DNA from: Pseudomonadota bacterium
Lineage (GTDB): Bacteria > Pseudomonadota > Alphaproteobacteria > Rhizobiales > Hyphomicrobiaceae
Direction: 5' to 3'
Assembly (NCBI GenBank): GCA_023426855.1
Contig: JAEZBU010000042.1
Location: 1-13,590 of the forward strand
DNA: 13,590 nucleotides
Shown: one piece after another, positions 7,308-13,590 of the stretch
How the letters are laid out: each line of letters opens with the position of its first letter
Position numbering within the stretch: the first letter of the stretch is position 1
Made by a program: the position numbers and the translations under genes
Notes under the pieces: model-generated
What the model was told of the DNA's origin: nothing
Database searches by the model: none
What the model saw: the letters and a program-made list of their open reading frames with translations, nothing else

Positions 7308-7805
7308 TCAGCCAGGTATGTCCACCGTGAACGGATGCGCCAGCGGCACGAACTCTTCATCCGTGCTCGACCCATCGAGCCACATGAAGATCGCGAACCG
7401 CGCCGGCTGGTCGAGCACCGTCAGCTGGTCGAGCACCGTCAGCGGGTGATGCCACGTATCATGCCGGTAGGTGATGCCCTGGCCGGGGCTGGCCAGGAAG
7501 GCGCGGGCGCGCTGGCCGTCCGGTCCACCATCTGCAGCCTTCGGCGCGACGATCACGAGGTAGCGAACCGGATCGAGCGGCAGGAAGGTCTGCGACGAGA
7601 ATTCGTGTCGTTCCATGCGCACGGCGTCGAGTGGCAGACTGGTGGTTGGCGGCACCACGGCAACCGACAGGCTCGGCGCGGCATTGGGGCGGAGCGTCGC
7701 CAGCGCGGCGTCGAAACGGCTGCGCCCAGCGTCTGCCGGGGCGATCACCACGTCGCCATAAGGTGCGAATGCTTCGGCGGTGAGTGGTTCGGCAATCAGT
7801 TTCAC
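7308..7805 (-). CDS. allA: Ureidoglycolate lyase (AllA family)
   Basis: Predicted to split ureidoglycolate into glyoxylate and urea at the end of purine/allantoin breakdown (EC 4.3.2.3), in the cytoplasm. It has 165 residues against 160 for E. coli AllA. Family stretches seen: EAFAPYGDV near the N-terminus, MERHEFSSQTFLPL, and GITYRHDTWHHPL (W118, H119, H120). GTG 7805 is the start, with AAGGGAGG just upstream and MKLIAEPLTAEAFAPYG beginning as expected. Directly after WHHP the six residues LTVLDQ occur twice (122-127 and 128-133) because of an exact 18-bp duplication. The ribosome binding site can be buried in a long leader stem. No other allantoin gene is in the window, so it is isolated here; the upstream same-strand neighbour is a GrpB-like gene 117 bases away. 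Confidence 0.9.
   Translation of the reverse strand: MKLIAEPLTAEAFAPYGDVVIAPADAGRSRFDAALATLRPNAAPSLSVAVVPPTTSLPLDAVRMERHEFSSQTFLPLDPVRYLVIVAPKAADGGPDGQRARAFLASPGQGITYRHDTWHHPLTVLDQLTVLDQPARFAIFMWLDGSSTDEEFVPLAHPFTVDIPG
7407..7442. repeat. Perfect 18-bp tandem duplication inside allA
   Basis: CTGGTCGAGCACCGTCAG occurs at 7407-7424 and again, identical, at 7425-7442. It is in frame and adds six residues (LTVLDQ) to AllA. Complete identity, including third codon positions, points to a recent duplication or an assembly error. Confidence 0.95.
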
Positions 7806-7807
7806 GG

Positions 7808-7883
7808 GCAGCCTCCCTTGCGTTTTGTGCTCCGATTACAGCATCCGGGCCGGAAATGGGAAACGCTTTCGTTGGGAGGCTGC
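7808..7883 (-). promoter_or_regulatory. Structured leader burying the allA ribosome binding site
   Basis: On the transcript, GCAGCCUCCC (7883-7874) is perfectly complementary to GGGAGGCUGC (7817-7808), and the latter contains the allA Shine-Dalgarno sequence just before the GTG. The 56-base interior folds further: GCGUUU (7866-7861) pairs with AAACGC (7825-7820), enclosing two small hairpins at 7854-7844 and 7843-7828. This nested fold could block translation until it opens, as in a riboswitch, RNA thermometer or protein-controlled leader. No known riboswitch class was recognised. The pairing is seen; the function is inferred. Confidence 0.45.
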
Positions 7884-7909
7884 GTTGGTGTTCGCCGATG
7901 CGGGGCCAT

Positions 7910-7926
7910 GTGATCTAACAGATCAC
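7910..7926 (-). other. Hairpin across the stop codon of the GrpB-like gene
   Basis: GTGATCT (7910-7916), a 3-base loop, and AGATCAC (7920-7926) form a perfect 7-bp hairpin containing the stop codon of the GrpB-like gene (7925-7923). There is no U-tract, so it is not a classic terminator. It might partly separate allA from the genes before it or protect a transcript end. Confidence 0.35.
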
Positions 7927-8492
7927 TCGTTCCAGTCCGTTTCTGGCGCCAGCCCCATTGCCGATCGCGCTTGGTCTACGGCCGCGCGCAGAAAAATGCC
8001 TTTGCCCTCGGTATAGCGCGGCATGTCATCGCCGAACTGCCGTGCCAGATCAATTTTGAGCGTCTCGTATTGTCTTGCCAGCGTGGGATTTGCGATGAGC
8101 CAGTCGCGCAGGATCAGCTCATTCTTTAACGGCCACGATGGCGCCACGATGAGATGAAGATGGCATGCCGGTCGAGTATCGCGGCCGGCAAATCGGTAAA
8201 AAGCCCTCTTGCTGAAACCTGCATCAACGGCAGCATAGCCTGCCTTTGAAAGACTATGAGCCAGTTCATCGCTGACAGGCAGTGCGCTGATTGGCGCCAT
8301 CATATCAATGATCGGCTTGGCTTTCAGATTGGGAACCGCGGTGCTGCCGAAATGCTCAAGATCGGCCGCCAGTTGCCCGATGAAAGTGAAGAGGCGCTTG
8401 CGCTCGGTTCTGAAATGATCTGGCCATGACGGGTCGGGAGCGGCAATCGAAACCGTACCCAGGATGTCGCGTGCAGTGTTTCGCGTCGGCAT
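7923..8492 (-). CDS. GrpB/UPF0157 family protein (nucleotidyltransferase-like fold)
   Basis: A 189-residue protein of the GrpB family, related in fold to minimal nucleotidyltransferases; its cellular role is not established. The hallmark HFGSTAVPNLKAKPIIDMM lies near residues 47-65, with GSTAVP and the PIID acidic segment as in family members. Later come RPACHLHLIV (a conserved His cluster) and LRDWLIANPTLARQYETLK, usual for the C-terminal half. The length is normal (about 170-190). ATG 8492 is the only early start; the ribosome binding site is poor. It begins 18 bases after the acyl-CoA synthetase stop on the same strand, so it may depend on read-through or coupling from that gene. Nothing here ties it functionally to fatty-acid or purine metabolism. 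Confidence 0.85.
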   Translation of the reverse strand: MPTRNTARDILGTVSIAAPDPSWPDHFRTERKRLFTFIGQLAADLEHFGSTAVPNLKAKPIIDMMAPISALPVSDELAHSLSKAGYAAVDAGFSKRAFYRFAGRDTRPACHLHLIVAPSWPLKNELILRDWLIANPTLARQYETLKIDLARQFGDDMPRYTEGKGIFLRAAVDQARSAMGLAPETDWNE

Positions 8493-8510
8493 TTCGGTCG
8501 TGCGTCGGTT

Positions 8511-10076
8511 TCAGGAAGCCGTCGGCCGCCACTGTTTGAGATCGCCGCGGCGCAGCTTGCCGTTGGCGGTGCGCGGCAGGCTTTCGACGAACACGATCTC
8601 GCGCGGGCATTTGTAGGTTGCAAGGTTCTCGCTTGCGAACCGCTTGATAGCTTCCGGATCGTCCTTGGTTCCATCGCGCAGCACGATGAAAGCGCCGATC
8701 ACGCTGACGTCGGCGCGCACCTGCACCTCCGCACAGGCGACCTCGGCGATCGCCGGATGCGCTGCGAGTACGGTTTCGACTTCCTGAGGCGCCACGCGAT
8801 AACCGAGTGCCTTCATGATGTCGTTGGCGCGACCTTCGTGCGTGACGTAGCCATCCGCATCCATGCGCGCCAGATCGCCGCCGATGAACCAGTCGCCGCG
8901 CATCACCTCGGCTTCTTCCTCGGGCCGGTTCCAGTAACCGAGCATCAATCCGGGGTCGGAGCGATGCACGGCCAGCAGCCCCTCTGTGCCGGCGGGCAGG
9001 GGATCGGTTCCGCCGTCCACGGGAAGGATAGCAACGCAGCGGCCCGCTTGTGGTTTGCCGATCGCGCCGGGTTTGCGTGGCACGCTCGGCGACGACGAGA
9101 TGTAAGTCGACATCTCGCTCATGCCGATGGCTTCATAAAGTTGCCGGCCGGTCCGCGCCGCCCAGTCCTCGAACAGGTTTGGCGACGGTGCTTCGCCAGC
9201 GATCAGGCCATGTCGCATCTGGCCGAGCGCTGACGGATTTACGTCGGTGTAGCGCAGGATCTGGCGAAAGAGTGATGGTACGGCGGCAAAGATTGTGGCG
9301 TCCGAGGCCGCGATCAGACGTGGCCAGACGGTCGGATCTTTCTCGCCGGTGTAGACGATGGCGGTGGCGCCGTTGGCCCAGGGATCGGTGAGGCCGGTGC
9401 CGAGCGTGTAGGTCCAGTTGAAGGCGCCGGCGTGCAACACGCGATCGGCGGCCGAGATGCCGTACCAGCCGTCATACATCGGCCGGCGTCCCCAGGCGGC
9501 GCGATGGCCGTGCAGCACACCCTTCGGTCGTGACGTCGTGCCGGACGTGTAGATGAGATAGCCCGGATCGTCGGGCGCGGTGTCGGCGTAAGTCGCACGC
9601 GTCGGATGATGGATCATGGCGCGGACCTGCTCGCTGGTCAGCACCATGACCCCGGATGGGACCTGCGCCGGGTCAAGAGTGTCTGCCAGCGCAACGGCCG
9701 AAGCGCCGCTGTTTTCTAGCAGGAAGTCAGCTTCCGGTTGGGTCAGTTGGCTGGATACGGGAAGCGGTACGAAGCCACCTGCGACGGCGCCGAAGAACAG
9801 CAGCGCGTAGGTGCTGGTGTTGTCCAGCCGGATCATGATGCGCGCGCCGGGCGGCAGGCCGGCATCCTTCAGTGCCGCAGCAATGTTCAGCACCGCGGAT
9901 TCAATCTGGGCGAAGGTCCAGACCTCTGCCGGTGGGTGCGACGGGTCGTCGATCACCAGCAGGGCAGGTTTGTCAGGCGTAGCGGCTGCCGCGCGGCCGA
10001 TGACATAGGCCGCCATGTTGAACCGTGGTGGCGGCAGCGCGCCCTGAAAGCCTGTCGTTGGCGCGCGTGACGTCAC
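8511..10076 (-). CDS. AMP-forming acyl-CoA synthetase (class I adenylate-forming enzyme)
   Basis: Predicted to activate a carboxylic acid with ATP and CoA to its acyl-CoA via an acyl-AMP. It has 521 residues, usual for the family. Motifs in order: the phosphate-binding loop YTSGTTSRPKG at 176-186, the YEAIGMSEM motif, GDLARMDADGYV with the ribose-binding Asp, the hinge region ANDIMKALGYRVAP, and the C-terminal RTANGKLRR with catalytic Lys 507. The GTG start at 10076 directly follows the TAA of the solute-binding protein, with AGGAGA just upstream inside that gene, so translation should be coupled. The substrate cannot be told; an aryl or medium-chain acid is plausible because the overall layout resembles benzoate-CoA ligase-like enzymes, but that is a guess. 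Its neighbour suggests uptake and activation of one compound. Confidence 0.92.
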   Translation of the reverse strand: MTSRAPTTGFQGALPPPRFNMAAYVIGRAAAATPDKPALLVIDDPSHPPAEVWTFAQIESAVLNIAAALKDAGLPPGARIMIRLDNTSTYALLFFGAVAGGFVPLPVSSQLTQPEADFLLENSGASAVALADTLDPAQVPSGVMVLTSEQVRAMIHHPTRATYADTAPDDPGYLIYTSGTTSRPKGVLHGHRAAWGRRPMYDGWYGISAADRVLHAGAFNWTYTLGTGLTDPWANGATAIVYTGEKDPTVWPRLIAASDATIFAAVPSLFRQILRYTDVNPSALGQMRHGLIAGEAPSPNLFEDWAARTGRQLYEAIGMSEMSTYISSSPSVPRKPGAIGKPQAGRCVAILPVDGGTDPLPAGTEGLLAVHRSDPGLMLGYWNRPEEEAEVMRGDWFIGGDLARMDADGYVTHEGRANDIMKALGYRVAPQEVETVLAAHPAIAEVACAEVQVRADVSVIGAFIVLRDGTKDDPEAIKRFASENLATYKCPREIVFVESLPRTANGKLRRGDLKQWRPTAS

Positions 10077-11873
10077 TTACTGTTCTCCTGCCGACCACCA
10101 GGTATCGAAATCCGTGCCGAACAGCGCGGTCCGCTCAGGTTGCCGCAGAAACGACCAGTAGGCCATCCACTGCTTCGGAATATGGAACAGCGGAATGACG
10201 TAATCCCCCGACAACAGCACGCGGTCGAAGGCGCGCACCGCAGTCGTCAGTTCGTCGTACGTGCGCGCGGCGAGCAGCGCGTCGATCATGGCGTCGGCGG
10301 CAGGGTTCCTGGCACCCGCGTAATTCAGGCTGCCCTGGATGTCGGCGGCACGCGATGACCAGCGATTGATCTGCTCGTTGCCCGGTGACAACGATGCGCC
10401 CCAGGTCCATTGGATCATGTCGAAGTCGAACGATTTCAGCCGCGACCAGTACTGTGCTGCATCCACCTGACGCACGGTGACCTCGATGCCGAGCCGCTCC
10501 AGCATGCGCGCATAGCTCAGCACCACACGTTCCTGCGCGCGGGTGCTGGCGAGAAATTCGAAGGTCAGCGGTGCGCCGGTTTCTTTATGGACGAGCTTGC
10601 GGCCGTTGAGCGTATAACCCGCAGCCGATAGCAGCTCGAAGGCCTGGCGCATCGCGTCGCGGTTGGCGCCGGTGCCGTCTCCCGGCGGAAGGCGCGGGCG
10701 GCCGTCCATCACGCCGGGTAGCACCGCATCTTTGAAAGGTGCGAGCAGCTTGCGCTCTTCCTCCGATGCCGGCCGGCCGGTGGAGGCGAGTTGCGAGCGT
10801 GAGAAGTAGCTGTCAGTCCGCACATACAGGCCATGGAACAGGCTGCGATTGATCCATTCCGCGTCGAACACCAGCCCGAGCGCGTGGCGCACGCGTGGAT
10901 CAGCAAACATCGGACGGCGCGAATTGAATACCAACGCCGACATGCCGGCCGGCGTGCCGGTGTCGAACGCCCGCTTGATCACGCGGCTATCTTCGGCGGC
11001 GGGGAAGTTGTAACCTTCCGCCCAGCGGCCCGGGTCGTCTTCGGCGCGCGCATCGATCTGGCCGGCCTTGAAGGCCTCGAACAGGCTCGAAGCATCGCGG
11101 AAGAACTCGTAGCGAATTTCATCGAAGTTGAAGCGGCCGCGGGTGATCGGCAGATCCTTGGCCCAGTGATCGGGGTTCTTGCGGAACACCAGCGAGCGCC
11201 CGGCATCGATGCGGTCGATCAGATACGGACCACTGCCGATCGGCGGCTCCAGGGTCGTACGGTCGAACTGTTCTTCGCTCATCACGTGACGCGGCAGGAT
11301 CGGCATCAGGCCGAGGATCAGCGGGATTTCGCGGTCGTCACCGTTGGCGAACACGAAGCGGACGCCGTGGTCGCCGACCTGCTCGACCTTCGCGACCTTG
11401 GAATAATACGAGCGGTGATACGGCCAGCCCTTCTCCTTCAGCAGCGCGTGCGAGTGGATGACATCGGCCGGCGTGATCGGCGTGCCGTCGGAGAAGCGGG
11501 CTTCCGGGCGGATGTGGAAGGTGATTTCGCTGCGGTCGTCGGGCATATCGACGCTGCCTGCGATCAGGCCGTACAGCGTGAACGGCTCGTCCTGCGAGCG
11601 CGCCATCAGGCTTTCGTAGACGTATTCGCGGATGCCCGAAGGGGTGACGCCCCGGATGATGAACGGGTTGAGGCTATCATATGTGCCGAGCGCGCCGAGG
11701 CGCAGGCGCCCGCCTTTCGGGGCGTCCGGGTTGACGTAGGGCAGATGGGTGAAATCAGACGGCAACGCGGGTTCGCCGTGCATGGCGATGCCGTGCCGTC
11801 CTGTTTCTGTCGCATACACAGGCAATATTGCAGCCAGCAGTGCGATGACGAAGGTGATTAGAGTCAAAGGCAT
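10077..11873 (-). CDS. YejA-like ABC transporter solute-binding protein (family 5)
   Basis: Periplasmic solute-binding protein of the oligopeptide/nickel group (SBP_bac_5), 598 residues. A signal peptide (about 1-20, MPLTLITFVIALLAAILPVY) is followed by HGIAMHGEPALPSDFTHLPY, typical of YejA-like proteins, then PKGGRLRLGALGTYDSLNPF, the opening of the binding domain. RPEARFSDGTPITPADV, GSGPYLIDRID and the late QWTWGASLSPGNE are further family landmarks. ATG 11873 is chosen for the signal peptide; the ribosome binding site is distant (AAAAAGGG about 14 bases away). The frame is open upstream to 12452, but that part overlaps the opposite IalB gene and has no family features. YejA is usually followed by permease and ATPase genes; none is present here. 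The downstream acyl-CoA synthetase starts on its stop. Confidence 0.9.
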   Translation of the reverse strand: MPLTLITFVIALLAAILPVYATETGRHGIAMHGEPALPSDFTHLPYVNPDAPKGGRLRLGALGTYDSLNPFIIRGVTPSGIREYVYESLMARSQDEPFTLYGLIAGSVDMPDDRSEITFHIRPEARFSDGTPITPADVIHSHALLKEKGWPYHRSYYSKVAKVEQVGDHGVRFVFANGDDREIPLILGLMPILPRHVMSEEQFDRTTLEPPIGSGPYLIDRIDAGRSLVFRKNPDHWAKDLPITRGRFNFDEIRYEFFRDASSLFEAFKAGQIDARAEDDPGRWAEGYNFPAAEDSRVIKRAFDTGTPAGMSALVFNSRRPMFADPRVRHALGLVFDAEWINRSLFHGLYVRTDSYFSRSQLASTGRPASEEERKLLAPFKDAVLPGVMDGRPRLPPGDGTGANRDAMRQAFELLSAAGYTLNGRKLVHKETGAPLTFEFLASTRAQERVVLSYARMLERLGIEVTVRQVDAAQYWSRLKSFDFDMIQWTWGASLSPGNEQINRWSSRAADIQGSLNYAGARNPAADAMIDALLAARTYDELTTAVRAFDRVLLSGDYVIPLFHIPKQWMAYWSFLRQPERTALFGTDFDTWWSAGEQ

Positions 11874-12198
11874 AGGAATGCGTGTAACCCTTTTTGGGGG
11901 CGACGTCAGCCCGTGTCGAAGCCATCCAAGTTTCGTCAAGTCTTTATCGCAGGCTAGACTTGGAATAACCACTGAGACTGGTGCGACGTTGCGACTTTGC
12001 CACGCCTTGCCTGCGGCAGATTTCTGTTCACAGGAGCAGGGTAGAGGCGGCCACGGGAATGCCGTAATCACGGCCTTACTCCGCGGCAAGCACACGTCAT
12101 GGTGGGCTGCGAGATGGATCGGCGTGTCCTGGTGTGACGGGCGTCGGTGGGGTGGGCGGGCCGGACTCGCTCGAGAACGAAAGGGTCGGGAACAGACG
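11874..12198. other. Divergent control region between solute-binding protein and IalB-family gene
   Basis: These 325 bases must hold both promoters. I see no convincing coding sequence. CAAGTCT (11937-11943) and AGACTTG (11956-11962) form a perfect 7-bp inverted repeat with a 12-base spacer, a possible regulator site. GATAAA on the reverse strand within it could be a -10 element for the solute-binding gene, but its -35 partner is poor. No clear promoter for the IalB gene was found. Confidence 0.3.
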
Positions 12199-12999
12199 AT
12201 GTTAAATTCAGCATGGCTGAGCAGTGGCGCCACCCGCGCTCTTGCAAGCGCGACGATTGTGCTTGGATTCAGTGCGATGTTCGCAGGCGCGGCGCTGGCG
12301 CAGCAGAAAGCGCCAGCAAAAGCACCTGCCAAGAAAGAGGCCGCGAAGGAACAGCCTGCAGCCGCGCAGAGCGCGTGGGTCAAGCTGTGTGAGAAGGCTG
12401 AACTTGCGCGTCGCGACAAGGAAGGCAAAGAGGTCAAGGAAGAGAAGAACATCTGCCTGACCCATCACGAGCGTCTCGACGGTAATACCGGCATGGTTCT
12501 CGTCTCGGCCGCCATTCGCGACGTCGAAGGTACCGACCAGGATCATCTGATGATCATGGTTCCGCTCGGCATGGCGCTGCCGCCGGGCCTGAAGGCTGCC
12601 GTCTACTCCAAGGAACTCTGGGAGAAGGCGCAGAAGAACGAGAAGATCGACGAGAAGCAGCTCAAGCCGATCGACCTGAAGTACACCCTGTGCCATCCGG
12701 CCGGCTGCACGGCTGAGGTCGAGGCGCCGAAGGATCTTCTGGATTCCATGAAGACCGGCGGTGGTCTCATGATTCTGGCGATCAACGCCGGTGCGCAGCC
12801 GATCGCATTCCCCGTTCCGCTCGATGGCTTCACCGCAGCTCATGCTGGCGCACCTGTCGACAACCAGGCCTACGCCCAGGCGCGTGGTCAGCTCATGCAG
12901 CAGATCCGCCAGCGGCAGATGGAGCTCGCCAAGCAGCAGCAGGAACAGCAGCAGAAGCAGAAGCAGGCTGCGCCGGCCGCACCGCCAGCGAAGAAGTAA
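12199..12999 (+). CDS. Secreted invasion-associated locus B (IalB) family protein
   Basis: Periplasmic or secreted IalB-family protein of 266 residues, named after a Bartonella erythrocyte-invasion factor but widespread in free-living Bradyrhizobium relatives, where the role is unknown. The signal peptide ends AGAALA (34), followed by a Lys/Ala/Pro-rich spacer (about 37-60). The domain runs from WVKLC (about 61) to about 215 with four cysteines: C64, C86, C165 and C170. They could form two disulfides. LVSAAIRDVEG and the late GGGLMILAINAGAQPIAFPV match family strands. The C-terminus (about 235-266) is a Gln/Lys-rich helix then PAAPPAKK, a tail that could contact negatively charged surfaces. 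ATG 12199 gives a proper signal peptide; the frame is open further upstream, but that part overlaps the divergent promoter region. It is transcribed alone and ends at a strong terminator. Confidence 0.88.
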   Translation: MLNSAWLSSGATRALASATIVLGFSAMFAGAALAQQKAPAKAPAKKEAAKEQPAAAQSAWVKLCEKAELARRDKEGKEVKEEKNICLTHHERLDGNTGMVLVSAAIRDVEGTDQDHLMIMVPLGMALPPGLKAAVYSKELWEKAQKNEKIDEKQLKPIDLKYTLCHPAGCTAEVEAPKDLLDSMKTGGGLMILAINAGAQPIAFPVPLDGFTAAHAGAPVDNQAYAQARGQLMQQIRQRQMELAKQQQEQQQKQKQAAPAAPPAKK

Positions 13000-13027
13000 G
13001 TCTCGGTCACCGCCGAGCCTGAAATGC

Positions 13028-13056
13028 AAAAGAGCCGCCTCATGGGCGGCTCTTTT
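13028..13056 (+). terminator. Strong bidirectional intrinsic terminator
   Basis: AAAAGAGCCGCC (13028-13039) pairs perfectly over 12 bp with GGCGGCTCTTTT (13045-13056) around the loop TCATG. The A-tract on one side and T-tract on the other give a GC-rich hairpin with a U-tail on both strands. It serves the IalB gene (stop 12999) and the convergent hspQ (stop 13107). Confidence 0.92.
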
Positions 13057-13106
13057 CGTATCCGTTGCCGGAAGAAGCGACGCCGCGCTTTGGGCGGCCG
13101 GTTCTC

Positions 13107-13439
13107 TCAGTGCTGCTGGACGAAGGTCGCTTCGTACTGGCCGTTCTCGGATTCGTCGAACAGCTCCAGCACCTTCGGATGACGCAGCGGCGCACCTGTA
13201 TCGTCGGGCAGCAGGTTCTGCTCCGACACGTAGGCGACGTATTCGGTTTCGTCGTTCTCGGCCAGCAGGTGATAGAACGGCTGGTCCTTGCTCGGCCGGA
13301 TGTCCTCCGGAATCGATTCCCACCACTCGTCGGTGTTGTCGAAGATCGGATCGATATCGAAGATCACGCCGCGGAACGGGTAGAACCGATGGCGGACCAC
13401 TTGTCCGATGGAATATTTGGCGAGACGGATCTTACTCAT
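13107..13439 (-). CDS. hspQ: Heat shock protein HspQ / YccV-like hemimethylated-DNA-binding protein
   Basis: Small HspQ-family protein (110 residues from ATG 13439; E. coli HspQ has 105). In enterobacteria it binds hemimethylated oriC DNA and acts as a specificity factor for Lon protease. Family signature seen: KYSIGQVVRHRFYPFRGVIFDIDP near the N-terminus (given here in two parts: KYSIGQVVRHR and FYPFRGVIFDIDP), then EWWESIPEDIRPSKDQPFYHLL and AYVSEQNLLPDDTG. The start at 13439 matches where family members begin (MSKIRLAKYS), but its ribosome binding site is weak. An in-frame ATG at 13529 has GGGGGAG seven bases upstream and would add 30 Arg/Ala-rich residues; it may be the true start. Convergent with the IalB gene, sharing its terminator. 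Confidence 0.85.
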   Translation of the reverse strand: MSKIRLAKYSIGQVVRHRFYPFRGVIFDIDPIFDNTDEWWESIPEDIRPSKDQPFYHLLAENDETEYVAYVSEQNLLPDDTGAPLRHPKVLELFDESENGQYEATFVQQH

Positions 13440-13545
13440 TTCGGCACCAGTAGCAGCTTTGCGTGGTTCGGCGCCGGCGAGCTCAATCCCCGCAGTCTGC
13501 GCTCGAGCACGTTTACGAGAATAGCGCATGTCTGCTCCCCCTTGC

Positions 13546-13574
13546 TGTAGCAGCAATCGCACGATTGCTTTCAA
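13546..13574 (-). promoter_or_regulatory. Possible hspQ promoter with 18-bp dyad in the spacer
   Basis: On the reverse strand TTGAAA (13574-13569), a 17-base spacer and GCTACA (13551-13546) could form a promoter. The spacer holds a perfect inverted repeat, AGCAATCG (13552-13559), CA, CGATTGCT (13562-13569), well placed for a repressor. It does not resemble a clear heat-shock (RpoH) promoter. The -10 match is weak. Confidence 0.3.
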
Positions 13575-13590
13575 AACGCATACGCGGCGG

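Noticed and set aside
10833..11861. 342-codon open frame on the forward strand
   Set aside because: It is antisense to the solute-binding protein, with no ribosome binding site or family features.
11974..11992. Sigma-54-like promoter (TGGTGCG then TTGCG)
   Set aside because: The GG and GC pairs are 9 bases apart instead of the required 10, and the flanks are a poor match.
11874..12452. N-terminal extension of the solute-binding protein frame
   Set aside because: It would overlap the oppositely directed IalB gene by about 250 bases and place a good signal peptide internally.
12208..13326. 372-codon open frame on the reverse strand
   Set aside because: It overlaps the IalB gene, the strong terminator and hspQ. 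The Leu/Arg runs mirror the Gln/Lys codons of the IalB tail.

Overview
The window looks like an ordinary chromosomal stretch from an alphaproteobacterium of the Bradyrhizobium/Rhodopseudomonas/Afipia group (Nitrobacteraceae). This is inferred from the high GC content, the IalB-family secreted protein, the OmpA protein with BON-like repeats beside a membrane-anchored H3TH protein, and the general gene style. No tRNA, rRNA, CRISPR array, insertion sequence or phage gene was seen.

Layout. (1) 1-620 (-) is the N-terminal part of an aldehyde dehydrogenase, cut by the window edge, divergent from a GMC-family FAD alcohol dehydrogenase (838-2475, +). The pair fits a two-step alcohol-to-acid oxidation, and their 217-base gap holds a good TTGACA promoter for the dehydrogenase. 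(2) 2706-7241 (+) is a three-gene envelope cluster: a membrane-anchored OmpA-type peptidoglycan-binding protein with nine BON-like units, a 32-residue single-span microprotein, and a membrane-anchored protein with three H3TH (flap-endonuclease-like helix-hairpin-helix) domains. (3) 7308-11873 (-) is a convergent block in transcription order: a YejA-like solute-binding protein, an AMP-forming acyl-CoA synthetase whose GTG directly follows the previous stop, a GrpB/UPF0157 protein, and ureidoglycolate lyase (allA). (4) 12199-12999 (+) is a secreted IalB-family protein. It shares a strong bidirectional terminator with the convergent hspQ gene (13107-13439, -).

The least ordinary signals are: a structured leader before allA whose 10-bp stem would bury the allA ribosome binding site; a perfect 18-bp in-frame duplication inside allA; the very regular ~124-residue repeat in the OmpA protein and its partnership with the microprotein and triple-H3TH protein; and an 18-bp dyad in the probable hspQ promoter, with an uncertain hspQ start.

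Functions are assigned by reading motifs and protein character directly; no database search was possible.
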